64,000 nt of DNA from Achromobacter spanius (lineage in GTDB: Bacteria; Pseudomonadota; Gammaproteobacteria; Burkholderiales; Burkholderiaceae_B): assembly GCF_002812705.1 (NCBI RefSeq), contig NZ_CP025030.1, positions 2,604,001 through 2,668,000 on the forward strand, in the 5' to 3' direction. Position numbers and translations under genes: made by a program. This document shows positions 52,149-60,083 of the stretch, piece by piece; the stretch's first letter is position 1; each line of letters opens with the position of its first letter. A model generated the notes under the pieces. It did no database searches. It worked only from the letters and a program-made list of their open reading frames with translations, and had not been told where the DNA came from.

Positions 52149-52966
52149 ACCGCACCCTGCCCGGCGCCGGCCTGATCGAACTGATGCGCGCGCGGGTGCT
52201 GCATGTACGCACCCGCCCGGTCGTGCACCGCTTTACGTATCCGGTGTTCTGCCTGCGGCTGCGCATCGACCAGGCCGAACGCTACGACGGCCGCGCGTCC
52301 TGGCTGTTCGGGGTCAACCGCCGCCGTCCGGTCGCCTTTCATTTTTCCGACCACGGCGCGCGCGACGGCGGCGACCCCATGGCGTGGTTGCGGTCGCGGC
52401 TGGAGATGGCGGGCGCGGACATCGACGTGGGCGCGGTGTGGTTGCAGTGCTTTCCGCGCGTGTTCGGCCATGTGTTCAACCCGGTCAGCTTCTGGCAGGT
52501 GCATGACACCGACGGCCATCTGCGCGTGCTGGTGGCCGAGGTCAACAACACCTTTGGCGAGCGCCATCAGTACGTGCTGCGCGCGCCGGACGGCGGGGTG
52601 ATCCATGACGGGCAGGCGCTGCATAGCGACAAGGCGTTTCACGTATCGCCGTTTTGCCAGGTGACGGGCCGCTACCGGTTTCGCGTCAAAAGCGTCGGTG
52701 GCACGCAGATGGCCAGCATTGATTATTTCGATGACCCTGAGCAGGCGCAGCCGCTGCTGCACACCGAGATTCGCGGCGCGAGCGTGCCGCTTGCCGCCGG
52801 CGCGCTGTTGCGCGCGTTGGCGGCCATGCCGTTCATGACGCTGGGCGTGGTGTTCCGCATTCACTGGCAGGCGCTGCGCCTGTATCTGCGCAAGGTGCCG
52901 TTTCATCGCAAGCCGCCCGCGCCGCTTACCGAGGTGACGGTTCAGAGGTCCAGGAAAGTCGATTGA
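52145..52966 (+). CDS. DUF1365-family protein
   Basis: A 273-residue protein. Conserved segments are RPVVHRFTYPVFCLRLRIDQ, FPRVFGHVFNPVSFW and VAEVNNTFGERHQYVL, with FHVSPFCQVTGRYRF later. This family is almost always next to the FAD oxidoreductase encoded upstream. The ATG overlaps that stop (ATGA), so coupling is strong. A hydrophobic stretch near 218-240 (ALLRALAAMPFMTLGVVFRI) may associate with the membrane. The pair is linked to fatty-acid modification in other bacteria. Catalytic chemistry is not established from the sequence. Confidence 0.9.
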   Translation: MNRTLPGAGLIELMRARVLHVRTRPVVHRFTYPVFCLRLRIDQAERYDGRASWLFGVNRRRPVAFHFSDHGARDGGDPMAWLRSRLEMAGADIDVGAVWLQCFPRVFGHVFNPVSFWQVHDTDGHLRVLVAEVNNTFGERHQYVLRAPDGGVIHDGQALHSDKAFHVSPFCQVTGRYRFRVKSVGGTQMASIDYFDDPEQAQPLLHTEIRGASVPLAAGALLRALAAMPFMTLGVVFRIHWQALRLYLRKVPFHRKPPAPLTEVTVQRSRKVD

Positions 52967-52998
52967 TGGGGTGGTGAACGTCGCGGTGCTTGCTTTAG

Positions 52999-53033
52999 TT
53001 GCGCCTCGCAATTACATTGGTTGCGAACCGCAA
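52999..53033. promoter_or_regulatory. Tandem operator for the MarR-GNAT regulator
   Basis: Two inverted repeats of the same form, TTGCG-N3-CGCAA, lie at 52999-53011 and 53021-53033. Their centres are exactly 22 bp apart, two helical turns, on one face of the DNA. They end 15 bp before the ATG at 53049, fitting autorepression. Confidence 0.65.
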
Positions 53034-53048
53034 CTGATAGGCGCGCCC

Positions 53049-54017
53049 ATGGACTTGATCGACTTTCCCTCCCAATCCCGTGAACAGACCATCCGCGACC
53101 TGCGGGAGTTTTCCCGCAAGCTGGTGCGCGAACTGGGCTTCATGCGGACCTCGTTGGCCGGCAGCGAACTGGCGCCGTCCGCCGTCCACGCCATTATTGA
53201 AGTGGGCCTGCAACCGGGCATCCAGGCGCGCGATCTCGCGGTGATCCTGCGGCTGGACAAATCCAACACCAGCCGCCAATTGGCCAAGCTGGAATCCGCC
53301 GGCCTGGTGGCCCGCGAGGTGGACCCCGAGGACGCGCGCTCTTCGCGCCTGACCCTGACCGAGGCGGGGCTGGCCTTGCGTGACCGCATCGACCAGTTCG
53401 CCACGGATCAGGTGTCGCATGCCTTGCGCCGGATGACGCCGGACGACCAGCAATCGCTGATCCGCTTCATGTCCCTGTACGCCGATGCGCTCTCGCGCGA
53501 GAACCCCAACCTGGCGCCTTCCACCGCCGCCATCAGCGAGCAGATCATCGAAGGCTATGTGCCCGGCTGCATCGGCGACGTTGCCGGCCTGCATGCGCGT
53601 TACTACGCGCAGGCTTCGGGCTTTGGCGTGTACTTCGAACGCAAGGTCGCCACGGAATTGGCGGCGTTTGCAGAGGCGCTGCCGGACCACGGCAAGGGCA
53701 TGTGGCTGTATGCGGAAAATGGGCGCACGCTGGCATCCATCGTGATCGATGGCGATCCCGCTATCGGCCAGGCGCATCTGCGCTGGTTCATCGTGGACGA
53801 GTCCTTGCGTGGCCTGGGCGTTGGCCGCCACTTGCTTGCCCGCGCGCTTGCGTTTGCTGACGCGCACTACCGCGAGACCTACCTGTGGACCTTCAAGGGG
53901 CTGGACGCCGCGCGCCATCTGTACGAAGACGCGGGCTTTGTCCTGACGGACGAATCCGAAGGCCGGCAGTGGGGCAGCGTGGTGGTGGAACAGCGCTTCT
54001 TGCGTCGCCGGCCGTAG
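53049..54017 (+). CDS. MarR-type regulator fused to a GNAT acetyltransferase
   Basis: A 322-residue bifunctional protein. Residues about 15-145 form a MarR winged helix (ILRLDKSNTSRQLAKLESAG as recognition region, LVAREVDPEDARSSRLTLTE as wing). Residues about 170-322 form a GNAT domain with the acetyl-CoA motif VDESLRGLGVGRHLLARAL and LWTFKGLDAARHLYEDAGF. Such fusions are known in actinobacteria and proteobacteria; the acetylated target is unclear. ATG 53049 follows the tandem operator; an in-frame start at 52971 would place the operator inside the gene. It lies 82 bp after the DUF1365 gene on the same strand. Confidence 0.9.
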   Translation: MDLIDFPSQSREQTIRDLREFSRKLVRELGFMRTSLAGSELAPSAVHAIIEVGLQPGIQARDLAVILRLDKSNTSRQLAKLESAGLVAREVDPEDARSSRLTLTEAGLALRDRIDQFATDQVSHALRRMTPDDQQSLIRFMSLYADALSRENPNLAPSTAAISEQIIEGYVPGCIGDVAGLHARYYAQASGFGVYFERKVATELAAFAEALPDHGKGMWLYAENGRTLASIVIDGDPAIGQAHLRWFIVDESLRGLGVGRHLLARALAFADAHYRETYLWTFKGLDAARHLYEDAGFVLTDESEGRQWGSVVVEQRFLRRRP

Positions 54018-54049
54018 TTGGAAAATAGGATTCGGAATTCGGCTGCGCG

Positions 54050-54745
54050 TCAGAGCACGCTGATGCGCAGTTCGGCCAGCAAGGTGGCCGCCTGGGTCTT
54101 GGAAATGGTGGCGCCGGCCAGGCGCGCGGCGGCGGTCAGGTCAAGGCCGCTCAAGTCCACTTCGCGCAGGTCGGCGCCTTCAAAGCGCACGTTTTTCAGA
54201 TTGGCGTTGCGCAGGCTACCACCGTGGAAGACGGCGTCGCGGAAATCGCTGCCGGCCAGGTCGGCGTCTGAAAAGTCCAACTGCATGATGTTGGTTTTGC
54301 GAAACGACACGCCGCGCAGCAGCGCGCCGACCAGCAGGCATTCTTCGACGGTCCAGCCCAGGCAGGCGATGCCATCGAAGTCGGAACCGGTCAGCTTGCA
54401 GCCTTGAAGGCGGGCGCCGGCCAGCCGCGCGCGGTGCCACTTGGCGTTGTTCAGATCGCAGTTCTGGAAGGTGGCGTCGCTGGCATCCGCCGACGCGAAG
54501 TTGGCCTGCCCGCCCCGGCAGCGCAGCCAGGTGGTGTCGGCCAGCGTGGCGCCCTGGAACGAGGCACCGGCAATGGCGCAGGCCGTGAAGCGCGCGCCGC
54601 GCAGATCCAGGCGGGAAAAATCGGCGTGTTGGAAATCGCAGTCGTGGAACGACAGCGCCTGGCCGGCCGCGTTCTCAATCAGGGCCAGCATGGCCTGGCG
54701 GTCTACTTCCTGGCCGGTGATGGCTTCAAATACGTCTTGCGTCAT
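54050..54745 (-). CDS. Pentapeptide-repeat protein
   Basis: A 231-residue protein built largely from A(D/N)LXX-type pentapeptides, expected to form a right-handed quadrilateral beta-helix. Clear runs are FSRLDLRGARF, CDLNNAKWHRARLAGARLQG and LDFSDADLAGSDFRDAVFHG. Residues 1-40 are a helical N-terminal cap. No membrane segment is present. Some members mimic DNA and protect gyrase; others are scaffolds. It begins 31 bp after the RcsB-like regulator stop on the same strand, so it may be the last gene of the phosphorelay operon. ATG 54745 is preferred over GTG 54802, which overlaps the regulator gene. Confidence 0.88.
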   Translation of the reverse strand: MTQDVFEAITGQEVDRQAMLALIENAAGQALSFHDCDFQHADFSRLDLRGARFTACAIAGASFQGATLADTTWLRCRGGQANFASADASDATFQNCDLNNAKWHRARLAGARLQGCKLTGSDFDGIACLGWTVEECLLVGALLRGVSFRKTNIMQLDFSDADLAGSDFRDAVFHGGSLRNANLKNVRFEGADLREVDLSGLDLTAAARLAGATISKTQAATLLAELRISVL

Positions 54746-54776
54746 GCGGGGTGTCTCGGGTGTGCCTACTGAAAAC

Positions 54777-55427
54777 CTATTGAAAAATTTCGCTTTCCAC
54801 ACAGAACGCCACCAGTTCCTGGTCGGTCTGCACGTTCAGCTTGCGCATCGCGGATATCTTCTGGCCGCTGACCGTCTTGACGCTGCGCTTGAGCGTCTCG
54901 GCCACCTGCATCATGGATTCGCCACGGATGAAGTGGCGCAGCACTTCGAATTCCTTGGGCGACAGGCTGTTGATGCGTTCGCCAATGAATTTGCTGCGCG
55001 AATCCACCGTGCCATCGCGCTGGAATCCCGGGGGATAGTACTTGCGGCCGGCTTGCAGCGTGTGCAGGGCCGTGACGATTTCAGCCAGGTTGTCGCGCTT
55101 GAGCACCACGGCGGCCACGCCCGCGTCATACAGGGCGGAAATGATCATGGGGTTGGACACCATGGTCAGCACCACCACCTGCGTTTTCGGGAAGCGCCGC
55201 GTCAGGAACTTGACCAGGCGGATGCCGTCGCCATAGGTTTCGTCGCCAGGCATGGAGTAGTCGGTGATGACCACGTGCGGCAGGTCGTGGGTCAAGTGTT
55301 CGACCAAGGCCGTGGGACTGGCCAGCAGCGCCGTGACTTCAACGCTGAGATCTTTTTCCAGCAAATCGCGCATGCCTGCGAGGACCAGCGGGTGGTCGTC
55401 GGCGAGGACTATTCGGAGTCGTTCCAT
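54777..55427 (-). CDS. RcsB-like LuxR-family response regulator
   Basis: A 216-residue regulator. The receiver has D10/D11 (VLADDHP), phosphoacceptor D56 in ITDYSMPGDETYGDGIRLVK, a stretch very close to E. coli RcsB, and Lys in VLKRDN. The C-terminal LuxR helix-turn-helix is SLSPKEFEVLRHFIRGE with AETLKRSVKTVSGQKISAMR. It is downstream of a hybrid kinase with HPt, the natural phosphodonor. No good Shine-Dalgarno precedes ATG 55427 or the in-frame ATG 55469; I follow the family start. It may bind the RcsAB/BvgA-like box at 63073-63086 and feed back on its operon. Confidence 0.92.
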   Translation of the reverse strand: MERLRIVLADDHPLVLAGMRDLLEKDLSVEVTALLASPTALVEHLTHDLPHVVITDYSMPGDETYGDGIRLVKFLTRRFPKTQVVVLTMVSNPMIISALYDAGVAAVVLKRDNLAEIVTALHTLQAGRKYYPPGFQRDGTVDSRSKFIGERINSLSPKEFEVLRHFIRGESMMQVAETLKRSVKTVSGQKISAMRKLNVQTDQELVAFCVESEIFQ

Positions 55428-55482
55428 TCGGGGGCGCCGGAGGGTGATCGTGGAGGTTGTCGGGGTCATTCTGTACCAAGAC

Positions 55483-58400
55483 TCAAACTTGAGCCAGCAG
55501 GTTCCTGAGCTCGTGCGTCAGCCTGACCACGTCTTGAAACACCTCATCGTCCCCGCCGTCGCGCCTGAGTTTGGCCTCAACGGCCTGAAAGTCCGATGAC
55601 AAGGTAGTCATTTTCACCATGACCAAGGCGCCCCGCATCCGATGCATGGTTTGCAGCGCAACCAGCACGTCGCGGCGGGTGACCGCCTGGTCAAGATTCG
55701 CCAGGTCGGTGTCCATGGTGTCCAGGAACAGGCGGCGGTATTTCTCGGGCACCAGCGGCTCGGGCGTGGCGTCGACAGGCACGGGCGGCGCGTCCTTGTA
55801 GGGTGACTCGTCGGACACGTAGGGCTCGTCCGGCACGTTCGGCACTTCCGGCAGATCCTGCACATCCAGTACCTCCGGAATATCGGACGCCGCGGGCACG
55901 TCGGGCATCTTGGCGCGCACGCGCGTGATGCCGCCCAGGTGGTGGCGCAAGGCGCTCAGCTCAATCGGCTTGACCAGCCAGGAGTTCATGCCCGCGGCCA
56001 TGCAGCGTGCTTCCTCGTCGCGCATGGCGTTGGCGGTAACGCCGATGATGGGTTGGGCGTAGCCACGCGAGCGCAGTTCGCCCGTGAGTTCGTAGCCGTT
56101 CATCTTGGGCATGTTGACGTCGGTCAGCAGCACGTCATAGGTGGCCATGTTCCACATCGACAGCGCGTCCGCGCCGTTACCCGCCACCGTGACGGTGCAG
56201 CCCAGTTGTTCCAGTTGGTGGCGCAGCGTGGCCTGGTTGATGGGGTTGTCCTCGGCTACCAGCACGCGCAAATCCAGCGGATCCATGAGGGCGTTGGGGG
56301 CGGGCGCCGGTACGGGCGGATCGCCGCGCAGCAGGCGCGAAATACCGAACCCGATGCTGTCCAGGTCATGCCCGTCGATTCGTTCCGGCGCGCCGACGGC
56401 AGCCTCACGCGGATCGCCCGCCGACAGGAAGTGGCCCGTCCAGTTGGCGGGCGCGACGTCGGTGGGGCCCAGGATGTCGAGCAACACGTCGTCGGGTTCA
56501 CCCCGGCCCAGGGGTTCGGGCGCGCGCTGGGCGTCGGCGCCCCAGCGGGTCAGCCACTGGCAAACGTTGTCGGTCAGCTCGCGGTGCGGGCTGCGCACGT
56601 AGATGCGGATGCCGTGCAGGTCGGGCTCGTCCACGGGCGGGCCGTCGGCCGGCTGCAAGGCCAGCTCGAGCGAAAAGCTGCTGCCCAGCCCCAGTTCGCT
56701 GGTGACGCGGATATGGCTGTCCATCAGCTTGGCAAGCCGGGCGCAGATGGACAGGCCGATGCCCGCGCCGCGCACGGTATGGCTGGCGCTGTCGATCTGG
56801 TAGAAGGGGCTGAAAAGCTGGGTCTGGTCTTCCTTGTCGATGCCGATGCCCGTGTCCACCACCTGCAAGGCCAGCACTTGGGTGCCGTCGGCGCGGTCCG
56901 AGCCGTGCAGGCGCACGATGACATGGCCGGACTCCGTGAACTTGATGGCGTTGCTGAGCAGGTTGCTGAGAATCTGCCGGATACGAACGGCGTCGCCCGT
57001 GACCCATGGCGCCACCGAGCCGTCCACGCAGGCAAAGAGCAACAGGCCTTTTTGCCGGGCCAGCGCGGCGAATGAACGTGCGCAGCTTTCCACCAGTTCA
57101 CGCGGCCGGAACTGGCTGGATTCCAGCGCCAGTTGCCCGGATTCGATCTTGGTGATGTCCAGGATGTCGCTGATCAGTTGCAGCAGGATCACCGACGAAT
57201 TCTGGATGCGCTCAAGGTGCTGGCGCTGCTCGGCATTCAGTTCGGTCATGCCCATGAGCTCCAGTGTGCCCAGTACGCCATACAGCGGCGTGCGGATCTC
57301 GTGGCTCATGGTGGCCAGAAAGGTGGACTTCGCTTCGCTGGCCTTGTCGGCGTCGCGTTTGGCCTGCGCCAGGGCGCGTTCGATTTCGGCCCGTGCGCTG
57401 ATGTCCGCGAACGCGCACAGCACCACATCCTGCTTCTTGTAGCGCGTGGGCGAATAGGCCACGTACAAGGGGCGGCCATCGTCGGCGTGGAAGGTTTCGA
57501 TGGTGCCGGGCGCAGAGGCCGTCAGCACCTGGTCCAGCAGCGGCCGGGCGGCGGGGGAATCGCGCAAGCCCTGGCCCGTGGCGGCGCCCAGCCATTCCAG
57601 CGCCAGGCTGTTGGCGAACAGCACGTCGCCATTTGCACGCGCCAGTACGCACAGCGCGATGGGCGCGGTCTGGATCAGGGTGCGGTTGAATTCTTCGCTT
57701 TCGGCGATGTCGCGGTGCGCGTTTTGCGCCGGCTCGATCACGCGCCGGGTGTACCAGCGCTGGTAGCCGATGCCGCCGGCAAGGCCCAGCAGCAACAGCA
57801 GCGCGGCGGTGATCGGCAGCCAGAGGTTGTCTTCGAAAAAATTGCGATAGCTGACGCGGTAGTACGCGGTCCAGATGCTGGTCGGGTCCGACACTTTCAG
57901 GATCAGGCCGTCGCGCGTGGCGCTCAGGCCGCTTTCGCCGGTGGCGGGGAGGGGGCCGTCGCCAAGCATCAGGCCGATGTCGCGATGGGTCAGCCAGAAG
58001 CCGTCGTATTGGATCGAGGGCAGCGCGCGGTCATAGATGTTGATCCGCGCGCGGCTGAGCAGCGTGGCGACGTAGACATCCGGTGCGCCGCCACCGCGGT
58101 TGGTCCATGCCGCGTCGGAAAAGCCGGCGTGTAGCAGCCCCATCATGCGATCGGGCAGCCCGGGCGGAGAAACCCACAGGATCTGCCCGTCGGCCGCGGC
58201 GACGCCGGGCGTGCCGGACGAGGGCATCGTCGAGGCGTCGTCGGCCGTTGCCGGGGCCAGTCGCGTGCGCACGGCGTCATTGACCAGCAGCAGGGTGTCT
58301 TCACTGAGCGGCTCGCCATAGCCCGGCTTGACGTTGATGGCCGGCACCGCAATGCCCAGGCTGTCCGTGCGGTTCACCAGGAACGCGGCGGCTGCCGGAA

Positions 58401-58848
58401 AGTAGGAATTCGCCCAGTACGTGCTGTAGAAATCCGCGAAGTAGCCCGCCGCTGCCGACACGGGGCTATTGGCCACGGGGCATTCCGACGGGTAATTGCA
58501 GAACAGCGAAAACGGCATGGCCACCAGCGCGTGCTGCCCGCGATAGATGCGCAGGCCCGGTCGGGTCGAATCCAGCGGCGTGGACAACTTGATGTGTTCA
58601 ATGGGCGCGCGCCCGTCCAGGCGCTGGTTTTCCTTGCGGAACTGAAGCAGAAAGCCTTCTTGCTCGCGGATGTATCCAACAAGAACGGCGAAGTCCATCA
58701 ACAGGCGGTCTTCTTCCTGCTTGATGATGCGCTGGGCGCCCCAGAGCAGGGCGCCGATCATGATGAGCGCGACGGGCAGAATGCCGAACAGCGCGATATT
58801 CAGCCGGCGCGAGGTACGTGCAATCCTGCTAAACGGCGTTTCCTGCAT
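55483..58848 (-). CDS. Unorthodox hybrid sensor kinase with receiver and HPt (RcsC/EvgS/BvgS class)
   Basis: A 1121-residue tripartite kinase. Order: membrane helix (about 18-38), large periplasmic region (40-340), membrane helix (about 345-365), PAS-like domain (380-490), HisKA with [15 protein letters not shown], HATPase with LLSNAIKFTESG and GAGIGLSICARLAKL, a degenerate receiver-like stretch (about 745-840), a true receiver with LVAEDNPINQ and LLTDVNMPKMNG, a Pro/Asp-rich linker (about 985-1040) and a C-terminal HPt with MHRMRGALVMV carrying the phospho-His. It could phosphorylate both the RcsB-like protein and the REC-EAL protein. It lies between those two genes. Confidence 0.92.
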   Translation of the reverse strand: MQETPFSRIARTSRRLNIALFGILPVALIMIGALLWGAQRIIKQEEDRLLMDFAVLVGYIREQEGFLLQFRKENQRLDGRAPIEHIKLSTPLDSTRPGLRIYRGQHALVAMPFSLFCNYPSECPVANSPVSAAAGYFADFYSTYWANSYFPAAAAFLVNRTDSLGIAVPAINVKPGYGEPLSEDTLLLVNDAVRTRLAPATADDASTMPSSGTPGVAAADGQILWVSPPGLPDRMMGLLHAGFSDAAWTNRGGGAPDVYVATLLSRARINIYDRALPSIQYDGFWLTHRDIGLMLGDGPLPATGESGLSATRDGLILKVSDPTSIWTAYYRVSYRNFFEDNLWLPITAALLLLLGLAGGIGYQRWYTRRVIEPAQNAHRDIAESEEFNRTLIQTAPIALCVLARANGDVLFANSLALEWLGAATGQGLRDSPAARPLLDQVLTASAPGTIETFHADDGRPLYVAYSPTRYKKQDVVLCAFADISARAEIERALAQAKRDADKASEAKSTFLATMSHEIRTPLYGVLGTLELMGMTELNAEQRQHLERIQNSSVILLQLISDILDITKIESGQLALESSQFRPRELVESCARSFAALARQKGLLLFACVDGSVAPWVTGDAVRIRQILSNLLSNAIKFTESGHVIVRLHGSDRADGTQVLALQVVDTGIGIDKEDQTQLFSPFYQIDSASHTVRGAGIGLSICARLAKLMDSHIRVTSELGLGSSFSLELALQPADGPPVDEPDLHGIRIYVRSPHRELTDNVCQWLTRWGADAQRAPEPLGRGEPDDVLLDILGPTDVAPANWTGHFLSAGDPREAAVGAPERIDGHDLDSIGFGISRLLRGDPPVPAPAPNALMDPLDLRVLVAEDNPINQATLRHQLEQLGCTVTVAGNGADALSMWNMATYDVLLTDVNMPKMNGYELTGELRSRGYAQPIIGVTANAMRDEEARCMAAGMNSWLVKPIELSALRHHLGGITRVRAKMPDVPAASDIPEVLDVQDLPEVPNVPDEPYVSDESPYKDAPPVPVDATPEPLVPEKYRRLFLDTMDTDLANLDQAVTRRDVLVALQTMHRMRGALVMVKMTTLSSDFQAVEAKLRRDGGDDEVFQDVVRLTHELRNLLAQV

Positions 58849-58863
58849 ACGCGGGTAAGGATC

Positions 58864-60081
58864 CTATAGCGGGTGGGTGGCGTACGGGCGGGGTTCGTCA
58901 GCCAGCAAATCGGTGAAGTCATGGGCGTTGACCGCAGCGGATATCAGGAAGCCTTGGGCGAAATCACAGCCGATCTCGCGTAAAAACTCCAGGTCTTTTG
59001 TGTTTTCCACCCCTTCGGCGGTGACTTGCAGCCCCAATTGGCGGCCCAATTGCACGGAAGACAGCAAGGCCGCGGCGCGTACGCCGTCTGTCGCGGCGCC
59101 GCTGACAAAGGCGCGGTCGATCTTCAACTCGGTAAACGGCGTGGAGATCAGGGTGTACATCGAGTTGTATCCTTTGCCGAAATCGTCCTGCGCCAAACCG
59201 AAGCCTTTCAAGCGTAGCCGGCTTGCGCCCATATAGTAGTGCCCGGGTACCGATGTGGTGTCGTCTTCCAGCAGTTCGAAGGTGACATCTTCGAAGGGAA
59301 CACCGCGCTGCGCGACCAGATTGTAAAGCTGGTCGGGCAAGTCAGGTTGATCCAGCAGGCGGGTGGGCAGATTGACCGACACGGGCATCCTGAACCCCAG
59401 GCGACGCCAATCAAGATAGGCGGCCAGGGCATCGTCCAGCATCCGGATGAGCAGGGCATGGTCCAGCCCGTGATGCCGCACCGCACCCAGGAACGAGGCC
59501 GGCAGCATGAAGCCGAATTCAAGGTGATGCCAGCGGGCAAGCGCTTCCGCGCCAACGATATGGCCCGTCGCCAGCGCTTTCTTGGGTTGGAACCACGCCT
59601 GGATCTGGCCGGTGGCCAGGGCTTTTTCAAGGGTGTGGCGGTCAAACAGAGGCGTGGACAGCAGCGGCAGCGTTTGCGGCAAGGTGCCATCCAGCTTTTC
59701 GTTGCATAGCCGCCGGGCCAGCGCCAGTGCCTGCTCGCGCGTGACGGGCTTGGTATAGGCCGCGATCACGGACAGGCCCTTTTCCTTGGCCATGAGGCTG
59801 ACGCTGTTCATGATGCGGCGCGAGCACGCCGTGGTGATGGCCAGCATCGGGTTGCATTGCAGCCGGGCCAATTCATGGATGAACTGCACGCCGTCCATGC
59901 CGGGCATGTTGAGGTCCATCAACACCAACTGGTAGGAATGCTGGCGAACCATCTCCAGCGCCTCATGGGCCGAATTCGCCATGTCGACGTGCTCGAAGCC
60001 GGCCTCCAGGAACAGGCTGCGCATTTGCGCGCATTGAAACGCATGGTCGTCCAGGACCAGGACCTTGTACACGGAAAGCAT
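58864..60081 (-). CDS. REC-EAL response regulator, c-di-GMP phosphodiesterase (RocR-like)
   Basis: A 405-residue protein. The receiver has VLDDHAF, phosphoacceptor D56 (LMDLNMPGMDG) and Lys in YTKPVT. The EAL domain (about 140-400) retains the catalytic set: E179 (GAEALARW), N237 (VSVNLP), Glu in FELLED, D299/D300 (QDDFGKGYNS), K320 (LKIDRAF), E356 (AEGVEN) and Q376 (QGFLIS), so it should hydrolyse c-di-GMP when phosphorylated, like RocR. ATG 60081 has GGAG 6 bp upstream and is 2 bp after the stop of the preceding kinase gene; a TTG at 60087 is less likely. Central effector of the phosphorelay. Confidence 0.92.
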   Translation of the reverse strand: MLSVYKVLVLDDHAFQCAQMRSLFLEAGFEHVDMANSAHEALEMVRQHSYQLVLMDLNMPGMDGVQFIHELARLQCNPMLAITTACSRRIMNSVSLMAKEKGLSVIAAYTKPVTREQALALARRLCNEKLDGTLPQTLPLLSTPLFDRHTLEKALATGQIQAWFQPKKALATGHIVGAEALARWHHLEFGFMLPASFLGAVRHHGLDHALLIRMLDDALAAYLDWRRLGFRMPVSVNLPTRLLDQPDLPDQLYNLVAQRGVPFEDVTFELLEDDTTSVPGHYYMGASRLRLKGFGLAQDDFGKGYNSMYTLISTPFTELKIDRAFVSGAATDGVRAAALLSSVQLGRQLGLQVTAEGVENTKDLEFLREIGCDFAQGFLISAAVNAHDFTDLLADEPRPYATHPL

Positions 60082-60083
60082 CG

